A stretch of 64,000 bases of DNA from contig NZ_PWAA01000033.1 of the NCBI RefSeq assembly GCF_003031585.1, positions 62,001 to 126,000 of the forward strand. The letters are read 5' to 3'. The number at the start of each line of letters is the position of its first letter. Positions within the stretch are counted from its first letter, which is position 1. The position numbers and the translations under genes are program-made. This document shows, one piece after another, positions 26,357 to 34,897 of this stretch. The notes under the pieces were generated by a model, which had not been told where the DNA came from, did no database searches, and saw only the letters and a list, made by a program, of their open reading frames with translations. The stretch is from Thalassobius sp. I31.1 (GTDB lineage: Bacteria > Pseudomonadota > Alphaproteobacteria > Rhodobacterales > Rhodobacteraceae).

Positions 26357-27265
26357 TTATTCACCAGGACACCCCATACCCTGCTCGGGTCCCCATTCAG
26401 CGGCGCGTTCTTTCAGGAACTTCAGGAAGGTCTGCACCTTCAGGGTCCGGTGCAGATCCACATGGGTCACAAGCCACAAATGCCCGACCCATTCCGGGCG
26501 TGGCTCCATCACGCGCACCATATCCGGCTGCATCTGGGCGTACCATTCTGACATAAAGCCAAGGCCTGCGCCCGCAACCACCGCCTCTTCCAGACTGTTG
26601 AAATCAGACGCCCGGAATGAAATATTGGCATCCGGAATGGTTTCATCCAGCCACCGATAGAAAGGCGCACGCTTAAAGGTCTTATCCCCTGCCACAAAAC
26701 GATGTTTGCGCAGATCCTCAATCCCCTCAGGAATGCCCGCTTCATCCAGATATGTCTTCGATCCGTAAAGCGCCACACATTGGGTTGTCAGCTTCTGCAC
26801 CACATTATCCGGCTGCGCAGGCGCATCCTGCCCGGCGCGGATCGCCACATGGGCCTCACCATATTCCAGGCGGAACAGACGGTCGCCCGTCAGGAACTGG
26901 ATATTCACATCCGGGTGCATTTTCTGGAAATCCACAAGGATCGGGGTCAACAGTGGCGACAGCGTCGCAATTGACGTCACGATCAGGTCGCCCTGCACAG
27001 AATCCCCCTGCCCGCGGATCCGGCCTGCAAGCTGTGTTATCTGATCATCGGTGGTCTGGGCCACCTGCATCAGATCCTGTCCGGCCTCCGTCGGCGTATA
27101 GCCCCGCGCGTGACGCTGAAACAATTTGGTGCCCAGGCGTTCTTCCAGCGCATCAATATGACGGATCACCGTGGCGTGATGCACGCCCAGGACTTCTGCC
27201 GCGCCGGACACCGTGCCAATACGCGCCACCTGATAGGCCGTTCTGATTTCATCCCAGTTGTCCAT
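26357..27265 (-). CDS. LysR family transcriptional regulator
   Basis: 302 residues from MDNWDEIRTAYQVARIGTVSGAAEVLGVHHATVIRHIDALEERLG, a LysR helix-turn-helix with the variant HHATVIRHI recognition helix. The C-terminal effector domain includes TSIATLSPLLTPILVDFQKMHP. It is followed 70 bp later on the same strand by the EamA transporter gene and may control it. Confidence 0.87.
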   Translation of the reverse strand: MDNWDEIRTAYQVARIGTVSGAAEVLGVHHATVIRHIDALEERLGTKLFQRHARGYTPTEAGQDLMQVAQTTDDQITQLAGRIRGQGDSVQGDLIVTSIATLSPLLTPILVDFQKMHPDVNIQFLTGDRLFRLEYGEAHVAIRAGQDAPAQPDNVVQKLTTQCVALYGSKTYLDEAGIPEGIEDLRKHRFVAGDKTFKRAPFYRWLDETIPDANISFRASDFNSLEEAVVAGAGLGFMSEWYAQMQPDMVRVMEPRPEWVGHLWLVTHVDLHRTLKVQTFLKFLKERAAEWGPEQGMGCPGE

Positions 27266-27455
27266 GTCGCGCGTCCCTGTTTTAAGATTGTGTTTATCTC
27301 TTCACATATCCGCAACAATATGTGCGTAAATCCACAGATCACAAGCCTGTCAGCGTATTTTTTGCAATCCCACTCAGGAAAATCTAAACAACAGCAACCA
27401 TCAACCGCCCGCATCTTTGCAGCCCAGTGTTCCCGAGTCCCCGTCATGAGAGTTA

Positions 27456-27902
27456 CTGGTCCTTCAACACCAGCCAGCGGGTCTGATCTTTTTCAACGCT
27501 GCGTTCCTGCTTTGCTTTACCTTTGTCGGTGCCTGGCTGGCCCTGAATGACATCATACATGGCTGGTATCTGATTGTTCCCGGCCTGTTCATTCCCGGAC
27601 TAATCCTGATGGGAATGGTCTGGGACACCAGGATTACCTTTGACCGGACCTCCCGCAGCATTTTCATACGTCGGCTGCATTCTTATGGGGTGCGGAGCCA
27701 ACATTATGATCTGGACGAGTTCCGGAAAGCCTCCCTTGAGATCACCCATTTCGGCCGAAACCACAGCGAGACATTCCGCTGTCAGCTTGAGATGAAGGAT
27801 CAGGACGTGGTATTTCTGACGACTGACCTTTATGCGATCAGGAAACAACCACAGGACATTGCTGATATCATCAATACCTGGTTCCTGGGGCCTGAAACCT
27901 AA
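27456..27902 (+). CDS. Two-span membrane protein of unknown function, start unresolved (possible frameshift)
   Basis: The frame is open from 27450 to the stop at 27900-27902 and encodes two hydrophobic segments (GLIFFNAAFLLCFTFVGAWLA; WYLIVPGLFIPGLILMGMVW), then a soluble beta-rich part (DTRITFDRTSRSIFIRRLH). No ATG, GTG or TTG is in frame before 27609, which would cut off both membrane segments. An ATG at 27446 is one base out of frame: deleting one A would give a good N-terminus. So either a one-base indel has broken the gene or a CTG (for example 27456) is used. The layout resembles the protein at 28781, on the far side of azoR. Confidence 0.45.
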   Translation: MVLQHQPAGLIFFNAAFLLCFTFVGAWLALNDIIHGWYLIVPGLFIPGLILMGMVWDTRITFDRTSRSIFIRRLHSYGVRSQHYDLDEFRKASLEITHFGRNHSETFRCQLEMKDQDVVFLTTDLYAIRKQPQDIADIINTWFLGPET

Positions 27903-27998
27903 GCAAATCTGCACACAGCATGTGTGAATTCCCGCATTTTGTTGAATGCTACACATCATTATTCTGTGATGGACAAACACCCAACTCAGGATAACCCT

Positions 27999-28577
27999 AT
28001 GACCCGCATTCTGCATATTGACGCTTCCGCCCGCATTAACGGCAGCGTTTCCCGCGACCTTTCCGCCCGTATTGTTGTCCGCTTTGAAGGCGCTGAAGTC
28101 ACCCGACGCGATCTGAACGATACACTGCCACATATTGACGAGACCTGGGTCGGCGCGACCTTTACACCGGCTGATGTGCGCTCTGATGCCCAAAAAGAAG
28201 CCCTGGCCCTTTCCGACAGCCTTGTTGAAGAAGTCGAAGCTGCGGACATTATCGTCATCGGCCTGCCGATCTATAACTTCTCCGTCCCCGCATCCCTGAA
28301 AGCCTGGATTGATCAGATCACCCGCGCCGGCCGCACGTTCCAATATACTGAGGAAGGCCCGCAACCCCTGCTGTCTGGCAAACGCGCGATCCTGGCGATT
28401 GCATCTGGTGGTGTGCCGATTGATTCACCGGTTGATTTCGCAACCCCGCTCCTGCGCACGGCTCTGGGCTTCAACGGCATTTCCGAGGTGGAAGTCGTTG
28501 CGGCTGCCGGTATGAACACCGATCCGGAAGCGGCCCAAAAGGCTGCGGATGACGCAATTTCAACATTGGCTGCGTGA
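27999..28577 (+). CDS. azoR: FMN-dependent NADH:quinone oxidoreductase / azoreductase
   Basis: 192 residues from MTRILHIDASARINGSVSRDLS; the frame is open upstream but this is the conserved AzoR start. Flavodoxin-like fold with the FMN phosphate loop (ASARINGSVSRDL), the LPIYNFSVPASLKAWID motif after the second strand and the later IASGGVPI loop. It performs two-electron reduction of quinones and azo compounds with NADH, protecting against electrophilic quinones. A little shorter than the roughly 200-residue E. coli enzyme. Confidence 0.88.
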   Translation: MTRILHIDASARINGSVSRDLSARIVVRFEGAEVTRRDLNDTLPHIDETWVGATFTPADVRSDAQKEALALSDSLVEEVEAADIIVIGLPIYNFSVPASLKAWIDQITRAGRTFQYTEEGPQPLLSGKRAILAIASGGVPIDSPVDFATPLLRTALGFNGISEVEVVAAAGMNTDPEAAQKAADDAISTLAA

Positions 28578-28609
28578 TCATCGCTCACAATCAAAAACCA
28601 TCACTCCAC

Positions 28610-28640
28610 CCGGGCCGCACATTTTGCTGTGTGGCCCCGG
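28610..28640 (+). terminator. Hairpin after azoR
   Basis: CCGGGCCGCACA and TGTGTGGCCCCGG pair around TTTTGC, about 35 nt past the azoR stop. No clear T run, so terminator function is uncertain. Confidence 0.45.
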
Positions 28641-28780
28641 TCGCAAATGTCTGAATGCCCTCTGAACGGCACGATACAAACCACGGAGCTGACATATTTT
28701 ACCCGGATTGTGGCTCCCATTGCCTGAGACACCAAACAAAGCTATGGACGGGCAAAGATACCTGCCTGACGGGCCTCCGG

Positions 28781-29482
28781 ATGAAAGTCACCGAAAATAC
28801 ACCGCAACGCCTGACGCTGACATATAACGGCCAGAACATTACAGTTGTTCTGTCCCTTATACTGGCTTTCTTTTTTGCAGTGCTGCCCTGGGGTATCTAT
28901 TTTTGCGCGAAGTTTATCAGTTTAACATTCCACTGGCGCCTTCCGGGGCACAGTCATGATATAACGCTGCTGGCATCCGGTTTGCCCCCTCTGATCTGCA
29001 TATGTTTCATAATGCCGCTTTTACTTAGCCAAAGCCCGGTTGACACAATCATCTTTGACCAACCCGGGAACCGGATCCTCATATCGACCGGCGGTGCCTC
29101 ACCGCATAAAGAGCAGGTTTTTGATCTGGACCTGTGTCTCTGTGCCTGTGCAGTCGTGCTTCAGAAAGGTCCGTCCGGTATTTTGCCAATATATACCGAT
29201 TTATACTTACTAATTATCTCTCGGGACGCACTTGATGCACCTGACAGATATCCACCCGAAGATGACAGCGTCTGGGTGAAGCTGAATTCAGTATTGATTG
29301 GCGCAGGAGAGGCGCGCAATTCCGAAGCCTGTATTCGCGCCTGGCTTCCACGAACCGCGGGTTCGGATTTCGAATACGCCCCCTATATCAACGCCGCTCT
29401 GGAATACCTGCCGCGAACGGCTGCTGACTTGACTCCGCTGACAAATCCCCCTAAATCCCGGCATAACAACCCGGAAGTCTGA
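28781..29482 (+). CDS. Two-span membrane protein of unknown function
   Basis: 233 residues from MKVTENTPQRLTLTY at 28781, preferred to the in-frame ATG at 28655 because it starts the compact domain. Two spans (VVLSLILAFFFAVLPWGIYF; LLASGLPPLICICFIMPLLL) are followed by a beta-rich region (DTIIFDQPGNRILIST) and a proline-rich tail. The general plan, two spans then a strand-rich domain whose first strand reads D-x-I-x-F-D, also fits the 27456 protein, so the two may be diverged relatives. Function unknown. Confidence 0.6.
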   Translation: MKVTENTPQRLTLTYNGQNITVVLSLILAFFFAVLPWGIYFCAKFISLTFHWRLPGHSHDITLLASGLPPLICICFIMPLLLSQSPVDTIIFDQPGNRILISTGGASPHKEQVFDLDLCLCACAVVLQKGPSGILPIYTDLYLLIISRDALDAPDRYPPEDDSVWVKLNSVLIGAGEARNSEACIRAWLPRTAGSDFEYAPYINAALEYLPRTAADLTPLTNPPKSRHNNPEV

Positions 29483-29633
29483 GTCTTCCGGTCCCGGCCT
29501 GTTGTCGGGATCGCCCCCTGCCAGCGATATTCGCCCGCAGGGGCATTTGTGCATTCGCAGGGGCTTTTCCTGCTGCAATTGAACCGTTTCGTGCTTAGGT
29601 ACGGGGCAAAGGATAACGACACAGGAGCTGTCT

Positions 29634-31178
29634 ATGTTTGAGAATCTGTCTGATCGCCTTGGCGGCGTCCTGGATCGCCTGACAAAACAAGGCGCGCTTT
29701 CCGACTCTGACGTGTCCACCGCCCTGCGAGAAGTCCGCGTTGCCCTGCTTGAAGCCGACGTTTCCCTGCCGGTTGCCCGCGACTTCATCAAAGCCGTTCA
29801 GGACAAAGCCACAGGCCAGAACGTCACCAAATCCGTGACCCCTGGCCAGCAGGTCGTAAAAATCGTTCACGACGAACTGGTGCATTTCCTGGCCGGTGAT
29901 GATCAGAACCCGGGTGATCTGAAAATCGACAACGCCCCGGCCCCGATCCTGATGGTTGGTCTGCAGGGTTCCGGTAAAACCACGACCACCGCAAAACTTG
30001 CCAAGCGTCTGAAAGAAAAGCACGGCAAGCGCGTGCTGATGGCCTCCCTCGATATCTACCGCCCGGCGGCGCAGGATCAGCTGGCTGTTCTCGGCGCCCA
30101 GGTTGGCGTTGACACATTGCCCATCGTCAAAGGCCAGTCTGCCGTTGATATCGCCAAACGCGCAAAGCAACAGGCAACCCTTGGCGGCTATGACGTTTAC
30201 CTGCTCGATACTGCTGGTCGCCTGCACATCGACGAAACCCTCATGCAAGAGGTTGAAGACGTGCGCAACGTCACCAATCCGCGTGAAACCCTGCTGGTGG
30301 TTGATGGCCTGACCGGCCAGGATGCGGTCAATGTCGCGGAACAATTCGACGGTCAGATCGGCATTTCCGGCGTGGTCCTCACCCGTATGGATGGCGACGG
30401 TCGCGGTGGTGCAGCTCTGTCCATGCGTGCCGTCACTGGCAAGCCGATCAAATTCGTTGGTCTCGGCGAAAAGATGGACGCGATCGAGGAATTCCACCCC
30501 GAACGTATCGCGGGCCGTATCCTTGGCATGGGCGACATCGTCAGCCTCGTCGAAAAAGCCCAGGAAACCATCGAGGCCGAACAGGCCGAACGTATGATGA
30601 AGCGTTTCCAGAAGGGTCAGTTCAACATGAACGACCTGAAGATGCAGCTTGAACAGATGATCAAGATGGGCGGCATGGAAGGCCTGATGGGCATGATGCC
30701 CGGCATGAAGAAAATGGCGGCCCAGGCGGAAAAAGCCGGGATGGATGATAAAGTTCTGAAACGTCAGATCGCGCTGATCCAGTCCATGACCAAACGCGAA
30801 CGCGCCAACCCGTCCCTGTTGCAGGCATCGCGCAAGAAACGCATCGCCAAAGGTGCGGGGCTTGAAGTGTCTGAACTGAACAAACTTCTGAAAATGCAGC
30901 GCCAGATGGGCGACATGATGAAGAAGATGGGCAAAATGGGCAAAGGCGGCATGCTGAAACAAGCCATGTCCGGCATGTTCGGCAAAGGCGGCGGCATGCC
31001 TGCCGGTATGGACCCATCCCAGATGGATCCGAAAGCTCTGGAAGCGGCAGCCAAGCAAATGGGCGGCAAACTGCCCGGCGGTCTTGGCGGCATGGGCGGT
31101 GGTATGCCCGGCGGCCTGCCTGGCCTTGGCGGCGGCGCATTGCCCCCTGGCCTGTCTGGCTTTGGGAAAAAGAAATAA
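29634..31178 (+). CDS. ffh: Signal recognition particle GTPase
   Basis: 514 residues. N domain (residues 1-90), G domain with the P-loop GLQGSGKTTTTAKLAKRL near residues 109-126, DTAGRLHID and TRMDGDGRGGAALS, and a methionine-rich M domain with a Met/Gly-rich tail (GGMPGGLPGL). It binds 4.5S RNA and signal sequences of nascent membrane proteins and delivers ribosomes to FtsY. Start MFENLSDRLGGVLD with ACAGGAGC upstream. The NIPSNAP gene starts on the base after the stop. Confidence 0.98.
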   Translation: MFENLSDRLGGVLDRLTKQGALSDSDVSTALREVRVALLEADVSLPVARDFIKAVQDKATGQNVTKSVTPGQQVVKIVHDELVHFLAGDDQNPGDLKIDNAPAPILMVGLQGSGKTTTTAKLAKRLKEKHGKRVLMASLDIYRPAAQDQLAVLGAQVGVDTLPIVKGQSAVDIAKRAKQQATLGGYDVYLLDTAGRLHIDETLMQEVEDVRNVTNPRETLLVVDGLTGQDAVNVAEQFDGQIGISGVVLTRMDGDGRGGAALSMRAVTGKPIKFVGLGEKMDAIEEFHPERIAGRILGMGDIVSLVEKAQETIEAEQAERMMKRFQKGQFNMNDLKMQLEQMIKMGGMEGLMGMMPGMKKMAAQAEKAGMDDKVLKRQIALIQSMTKRERANPSLLQASRKKRIAKGAGLEVSELNKLLKMQRQMGDMMKKMGKMGKGGMLKQAMSGMFGKGGGMPAGMDPSQMDPKALEAAAKQMGGKLPGGLGGMGGGMPGGLPGLGGGALPPGLSGFGKKK

Positions 31179-31511
31179 ATGATCACCTGCACCGTGACAT
31201 ATCAGCTGAACCCGGCCAAGCTGGATGCGTTCGAGACCTACGCCAAGGTCTGGATTCATCTGGTGAACAAGCTGGGCGGCGCGCATCACGGCTATTGGTT
31301 GCCGCATGAAGGTGCCAATGATGTGGCATGGGCAAAGTTCTCTTTCCCCTCCCTCGCCGCATATGAAGATTACCGCGCCCGTATGGCGGATGACGCTGAA
31401 TGTCAGCGCGCCTATGCACATGCCGAAAAAACCGGCTGCATCATCCGTTATGACCGCACCTTTTCCCGCCCCGTGCTGGAAGGTGCCACCCCTGACGATC
31501 TGGGGATTTAA
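31179..31511 (+). CDS. NIPSNAP family protein
   Basis: 110 residues. MITCTVTYQLNPAKLDAFETYAKVW then GGAHHGYWLPHEG and FPSLAAYEDYRARM follow the NIPSNAP ferredoxin-like fold pattern. The ATG immediately follows the ffh TAA with no gap, so it is very likely co-translated. Biochemical role unknown in bacteria. Confidence 0.8.
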   Translation: MITCTVTYQLNPAKLDAFETYAKVWIHLVNKLGGAHHGYWLPHEGANDVAWAKFSFPSLAAYEDYRARMADDAECQRAYAHAEKTGCIIRYDRTFSRPVLEGATPDDLGI

Positions 31512-31514
31512 CAC

Positions 31515-32078
31515 ATGACCGGCTTCACCCCATATATCGCGCCCACACCGGCAAAGACACGCATCGTTCTGGAAACAGAACGTCTTGTCCTGCGCCGCCC
31601 TGAGCCGCGGGATTTTGAGGTGTTTCGCGCCTTCCTGCATTCTGACCGTGCAGAATTTGTCCGCGCTCCTGGTGCACCGGATGAAAACATGACCTGGCGT
31701 GCTTTCTGTCACGTGATGGTCATGTGGGAAATGCGCGGCTATGGTCTGTCCATGATCTGCCGCAAGGGCGAAGATCAGGCGCTTGGCGGCATCGGCCCCT
31801 GGCATCCGATCACCTGGCCGGAACGTGAAATCGGCTGGTCTATCTATGATCCATCCATCGAAGGCACTGGCATCGCACGTGAGGCTGCCGAAGCTGTCCG
31901 CGCCTGGGCTTACAACACCCTCGGCTGGACCACAGCTGTCAGCTACATTGATCCCGCCAACGCGGGTTCTATCCGCCTTGCAGAACGCCTGGGCTGCACC
32001 GTAGATGAAGCGGCTGAAAAGCCCGATGGTGAACCCTGTCTTGTCTACCGCCACCCTGCACCGGAGGCGCTGACATGA
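31515..32078 (+). CDS. GNAT family N-acetyltransferase (RimJ/RimL type)
   Basis: 187 residues. Starts after 3 nt from the NIPSNAP stop. ETERLVLRRPEPRDFEVF, the acetyl-CoA-binding EGTGIAREAAEAVRAWAY and VSYIDPANAGSIRLAERLGC are RimJ/RimL-like GNAT signatures. It acetylates an amino group; target unknown, with ribosomal proteins an attractive guess in this neighbourhood. The stop overlaps the ATG of a 31-codon frame (ATGA). Confidence 0.88.
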   Translation: MTGFTPYIAPTPAKTRIVLETERLVLRRPEPRDFEVFRAFLHSDRAEFVRAPGAPDENMTWRAFCHVMVMWEMRGYGLSMICRKGEDQALGGIGPWHPITWPEREIGWSIYDPSIEGTGIAREAAEAVRAWAYNTLGWTTAVSYIDPANAGSIRLAERLGCTVDEAAEKPDGEPCLVYRHPAPEALT

Positions 32079-32170
32079 TCCGTAAAAACCCAATTCATAC
32101 GCATATCGTATGCATAACATGTGCATATGATGTGCATGCTTTGTGCATCGCCAGTGGAGGCCAGAAATGA
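32075..32170 (+). CDS. Possible 31-aa leader ORF coupled at both ends
   Basis: ATG at 32075 overlaps the GNAT stop (ATGA) and its TGA at 32168-32170 overlaps the chorismate mutase ATG (ATGA). Most of its length is the 11-bp repeat array, giving a His/Cys-rich peptide (HTHIVCITCAYDVHALCIA). Double coupling is suggestive but could be chance, and the codons are dictated by the repeats. Confidence 0.3.
   Translation: MIRKNPIHTHIVCITCAYDVHALCIASGGQK
32098..32148. repeat. Five 11-bp-phased TGTGCAT-like repeats before chorismate mutase gene (site B)
   Basis: Units at exact 11-bp intervals: TACGCAT (32098), TATGCAT (32109), TGTGCAT (32120), TGTGCAT (32131), TGTGCAT (32142). It aligns without gaps to site A at 23224-23263. 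It lies just upstream of the ribosome site of the chorismate mutase gene, where a bound protein or an mRNA structure could affect expression. Confidence 0.7.
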
Positions 32171-32463
32171 CTGACACCGTGACCCGCGCCGCAGAGGTGC
32201 TGAAAGAACATCGTGAAAGCATTGACCGCCTGGATGCGATCCTTGTTTACACCTTGGGCGAACGCTTTAAGCACACCCAGGCCGTTGGCGTTCTGAAGGC
32301 CAACCATGAATTACCCCCGTCCGATCCGGCGCGCGAAGCAAGCCAGATTGAACGACTTGAGGACCTTGCACAACGTGCGAACCTCGACCCCGAATTCGCG
32401 AAGAAGTTCCTGAACTTCATCATCAGCGAAGTGATCCAGCATCACAAGAAACATCAGGAATAA
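32167..32463 (+). CDS. Chorismate mutase (AroQ class)
   Basis: 98 residues from MTDTVTRAAEVLKEHRESIDRLDAILVYTLGERFKHTQAVGVLKA; GGAGG lies about 8 nt upstream. The single-domain all-helical AroQ pattern is clear: RESIDRLDAILVYTLGER for helix 1, KHTQAVGVLKA, and the C-terminal FLNFIISEVIQHH helix. It converts chorismate to prephenate for Phe/Tyr synthesis. Its position between ffh and rpsP is typical of Rhodobacterales. Preceded by the phased repeat array. Confidence 0.9.
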   Translation: MTDTVTRAAEVLKEHRESIDRLDAILVYTLGERFKHTQAVGVLKANHELPPSDPAREASQIERLEDLAQRANLDPEFAKKFLNFIISEVIQHHKKHQE

Positions 32464-32522
32464 TATCGAAATCTCAGTGGGTTAACGCCCCTGATCAATA
32501 GCTTATCTAGGAGAAACTCATC

Positions 32523-32876
32523 ATGGCTATGAAAATTCGTCTCGCACGTGGCGGCTCTAAAAAACGTCCTTTCTACCGTATTGTTGCTGCGGATTCCCGT
32601 ATGCCACGCGACGGTCGTTTCATCGAGAAACTGGGCACATACAACCCACTGCTGCCTAAAGATTCCGAAGAGCGCGTGAAAATCGATCTGGACCGTGTAA
32701 AGCACTGGATGGACCAGGGCGCACAGCCAACCGATCGTGTAACCCGCTTCCTCGAAGCTGCTGGCGTTGTTGAGAAAAAAGAACGCAGCAACCCGAAGAA
32801 AGCTGTTCCAGGCAAGAAAGCCCAGGAACGCGCTGAAGAGAAAGCTGCTGAAGCTGCTGCTTCCGCTGACGAATAA
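32523..32876 (+). CDS. rpsP: 30S ribosomal protein S16
   Basis: 117 residues. [19 protein letters not shown] and [21 protein letters not shown] are the S16 signature; a lysine/alanine-rich tail extends the C-terminus as in many alphaproteobacteria. AGGAGAAACTCATC precedes the ATG at 32523. Confidence 0.98.
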   Translation: MAMKIRLARGGSKKRPFYRIVAADSRMPRDGRFIEKLGTYNPLLPKDSEERVKIDLDRVKHWMDQGAQPTDRVTRFLEAAGVVEKKERSNPKKAVPGKKAQERAEEKAAEAAASADE

Positions 32877-32909
32877 TCAGCGCCTTCAGGCATAACCGGG
32901 GTGAACAGC

Positions 32910-33539
32910 ATGGACAGCTTTTCGGAAAAGTTCCGTACCGAGTTTGACCAATTGCTGCGGTGGCGTCGTGATGTACGCCACTTCCGCCCCGATCCGGTTG
33001 AGGAGGCGCAGCTTATGCGCCTCCTTTCCACATTCAGCCTTGCGCCGTCTGTCGGTCTTTCTGAACCCTGGCGCATTGTCCGTGTGAAAGACACGCAGGC
33101 ACGTAAAGCGGCTGAACAGAACTTCCTGCAATGTAATGAACAGGCGCTTGCCGGATATTCTGGTGAAAAAGCAAAGATTTACGCTGGCCTGAAACTGTCA
33201 GGCATGCGGGATGCCCCAGTGCAACTTGCGATTTTCTGTGACGAAGACACCGATAAAGGCGCTGGCCTTGGTGCGGGCACAATGCCCGAAATGCGCCGCT
33301 ATTCGGTGGTAACAGCTGTCACGCAATTCTGGCTGGCGGCCCGGGCCGAAGGGCTTGGCGTTGGCTGGGTTTCAATCCTTGACCCTGAACAGCTGACGCG
33401 CGATCTTAACGTATCCGAGAACTGGCGTCTGGTCGCCTGGCTATGCGTCGGCTGGCCCGAAACCAACACAATGCAGCCGGAACTTGAACGCGAAGGCTGG
33501 GAAGCGCGGTCTGATGTGCCGCAGATAACTGAGAGATAA
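32910..33539 (+). CDS. bluB: 5,6-dimethylbenzimidazole synthase
   Basis: 209 residues from MDSFSEKFRTEF; GGGG lies 9 nt before the ATG at 32910 (GTG at 32901 is the alternative). Nitroreductase fold with BluB-specific motifs: WRRDVRHFRPDPV near the N-terminus, APSVGLSEPWRIVRV, and WLAARAEGLGVGWVSIL. BluB breaks down reduced FMN with oxygen to make the lower ligand of vitamin B12. No other cobalamin genes are nearby; the gene sits between rpsP and rimM, an unusual place. Confidence 0.88.
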   Translation: MDSFSEKFRTEFDQLLRWRRDVRHFRPDPVEEAQLMRLLSTFSLAPSVGLSEPWRIVRVKDTQARKAAEQNFLQCNEQALAGYSGEKAKIYAGLKLSGMRDAPVQLAIFCDEDTDKGAGLGAGTMPEMRRYSVVTAVTQFWLAARAEGLGVGWVSILDPEQLTRDLNVSENWRLVAWLCVGWPETNTMQPELEREGWEARSDVPQITER

Positions 33540-33542
33540 AAC

Positions 33543-34055
33543 ATGAGCGATACGCCCACACAGATTTGCGTTGCTGCGATTGGCGGATCCTACGGGGTGC
33601 GCGGTGAAGTCCGCCTGAAAAGCTTCTGTGCCGATCCCATCGCGATTGAAGATTACCAGCCACTGGTCGCTGAAAACACCGGGGAATCTTACATGATCAC
33701 CCTGACCGGCACGATCAAAAACGGCTTTACAGCCCGGCTGACCGGCGTGGAAACCAAAGAAGATGCCGACGCCCTGCGCGGGGTGCGCCTGATGACAGAT
33801 CAGTCCCGCCTGCCGGCCCTGCCCGATGACGAATATTACTACACTGATCTGATCGGACTTGAGGTTCTCGACACCGGCGGGAATCCCCTGGGCACGGTCA
33901 AAGACGTACAGAACCACGGTGCAACCGATATTCTGGAAGTGCTGACCAGCGGCAGCGAAACCGCGCTTCTGCCTTTTACCGAAGCTGCGGTTCCGACCGT
34001 TGATATTGCCTCCGGTCGGATCATTGCTGACCCGCCTGATGGTATCTTTCCTTGA
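33543..34055 (+). CDS. rimM: Ribosome maturation factor RimM
   Basis: 170 residues. [16 protein letters not shown] at the N-terminus and the PRC-barrel part [25 protein letters not shown] define RimM, which binds S19 and assists 30S head assembly. Spaced 3 nt from bluB. Its TGA overlaps the TTG start of the next gene. Confidence 0.96.
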   Translation: MSDTPTQICVAAIGGSYGVRGEVRLKSFCADPIAIEDYQPLVAENTGESYMITLTGTIKNGFTARLTGVETKEDADALRGVRLMTDQSRLPALPDDEYYYTDLIGLEVLDTGGNPLGTVKDVQNHGATDILEVLTSGSETALLPFTEAAVPTVDIASGRIIADPPDGIFP

Positions 34056-34897
34056 AACGCATCCTTTTACATCCCGGTTTTCATAAGACAGGGACAACCT
34101 CTGCCCAGTTCACCTTGCGGAAAAATGCAAGATTGTTACGCGAACACTGCAGCTTACTGCTGCGGGGGCAGATGAATGACATCCATACGCACGCAACAGA
34201 TTTCTCCCGTGATGGACATGCGGGCCATCTGAAAACTCTGGCGCGGGAGCTACATGAAATACTGGACGGGTTGAAAGCTGAACCGGCAGATCAGCTTATC
34301 ATCAGTGAAGAAAATCTTTTGGGGCAGATGCCCGGTAAGAATGATGTATTTTCTTATGCTGCAGCACCGCCTTTGCTGGCCTGCATTCTGGATGTGCTGC
34401 ATGATCATTTCGGGGAACAGGCAGAAATTGAGGTGATCTTCGGCACACGGGAAAGCGAAAGCTGGATGTCGTCGATCTGGAAACACACGCTGACGGTCAA
34501 ACGCCTGCAGGATGATGAAGAAACCCTGAAAGAAAAACTGCGGCCAGACAGCGATCTTCAGGGGGTCGTTCAGGAATTGCAGCATTTTTTCCCGGATGTG
34601 CCGATTTCATCCTTCTCGCTTGAAGACAGCATGTCGTCAGAATTTGGCCCTGCCACATCATTTCTGAACTGGATGAACCTGCCAGCAGAACTGCGCCCGC
34701 TGATCCGAAAAACCGCAAGACGCAATCCCGCCGGCCCCGCCGAAATTTATGCGCAACTTCTGGAACTAAACCGCAGTTCTCTGAATGCATCGGAATTCCG
34801 CGCCGCACGCGATGCATTGCTGGAGGAACTGAAAGTACAGCGCAAAGCCATTATGGCCAGAAGCCTGCCCGACGTAGAAAAGAACACCGATGACTGA
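34052..34897 (+). CDS. Sulfotransferase-like P-loop protein
   Basis: 281 residues from a TTG at 34052 overlapping the rimM stop (TTGA). The N-terminal [19 protein letters not shown] is the 5'-PSB P-loop of PAPS-dependent sulfotransferases, and [18 protein letters not shown] is the strand/helix that carries the 3'-phosphate contact. The remainder is helical without spans. Acceptor unknown. Lodged between rimM and trmD with overlaps on both sides (8 bp with trmD). Base composition is slightly less GC-rich than rimM and trmD, suggesting an inserted passenger gene. Confidence 0.75.
   Translation: MKRILLHPGFHKTGTTSAQFTLRKNARLLREHCSLLLRGQMNDIHTHATDFSRDGHAGHLKTLARELHEILDGLKAEPADQLIISEENLLGQMPGKNDVFSYAAAPPLLACILDVLHDHFGEQAEIEVIFGTRESESWMSSIWKHTLTVKRLQDDEETLKEKLRPDSDLQGVVQELQHFFPDVPISSFSLEDSMSSEFGPATSFLNWMNLPAELRPLIRKTARRNPAGPAEIYAQLLELNRSSLNASEFRAARDALLEELKVQRKAIMARSLPDVEKNTDD

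Noticed and set aside
27446-27550. Short frame from the ATG at 27446
   Set aside because: Gives a 34-residue product with no resemblance to anything; the useful coding is one base out of frame and was annotated instead.
32098-32148. CRISPR-like or iteron-like array
   Set aside because: Units are 7 bp with 4-bp spacing (11-bp period), too short for CRISPR repeats and shorter than plasmid iterons; no cas or rep gene nearby.
29595-32222. 875-codon open frame on the minus strand across ffh and its neighbours
   Set aside because: Antisense to strongly supported ffh, NIPSNAP and GNAT genes; the product is compositionally odd (His/Cys/Phe-rich) with no recognisable domain. High GC3 in the real genes keeps this frame open.
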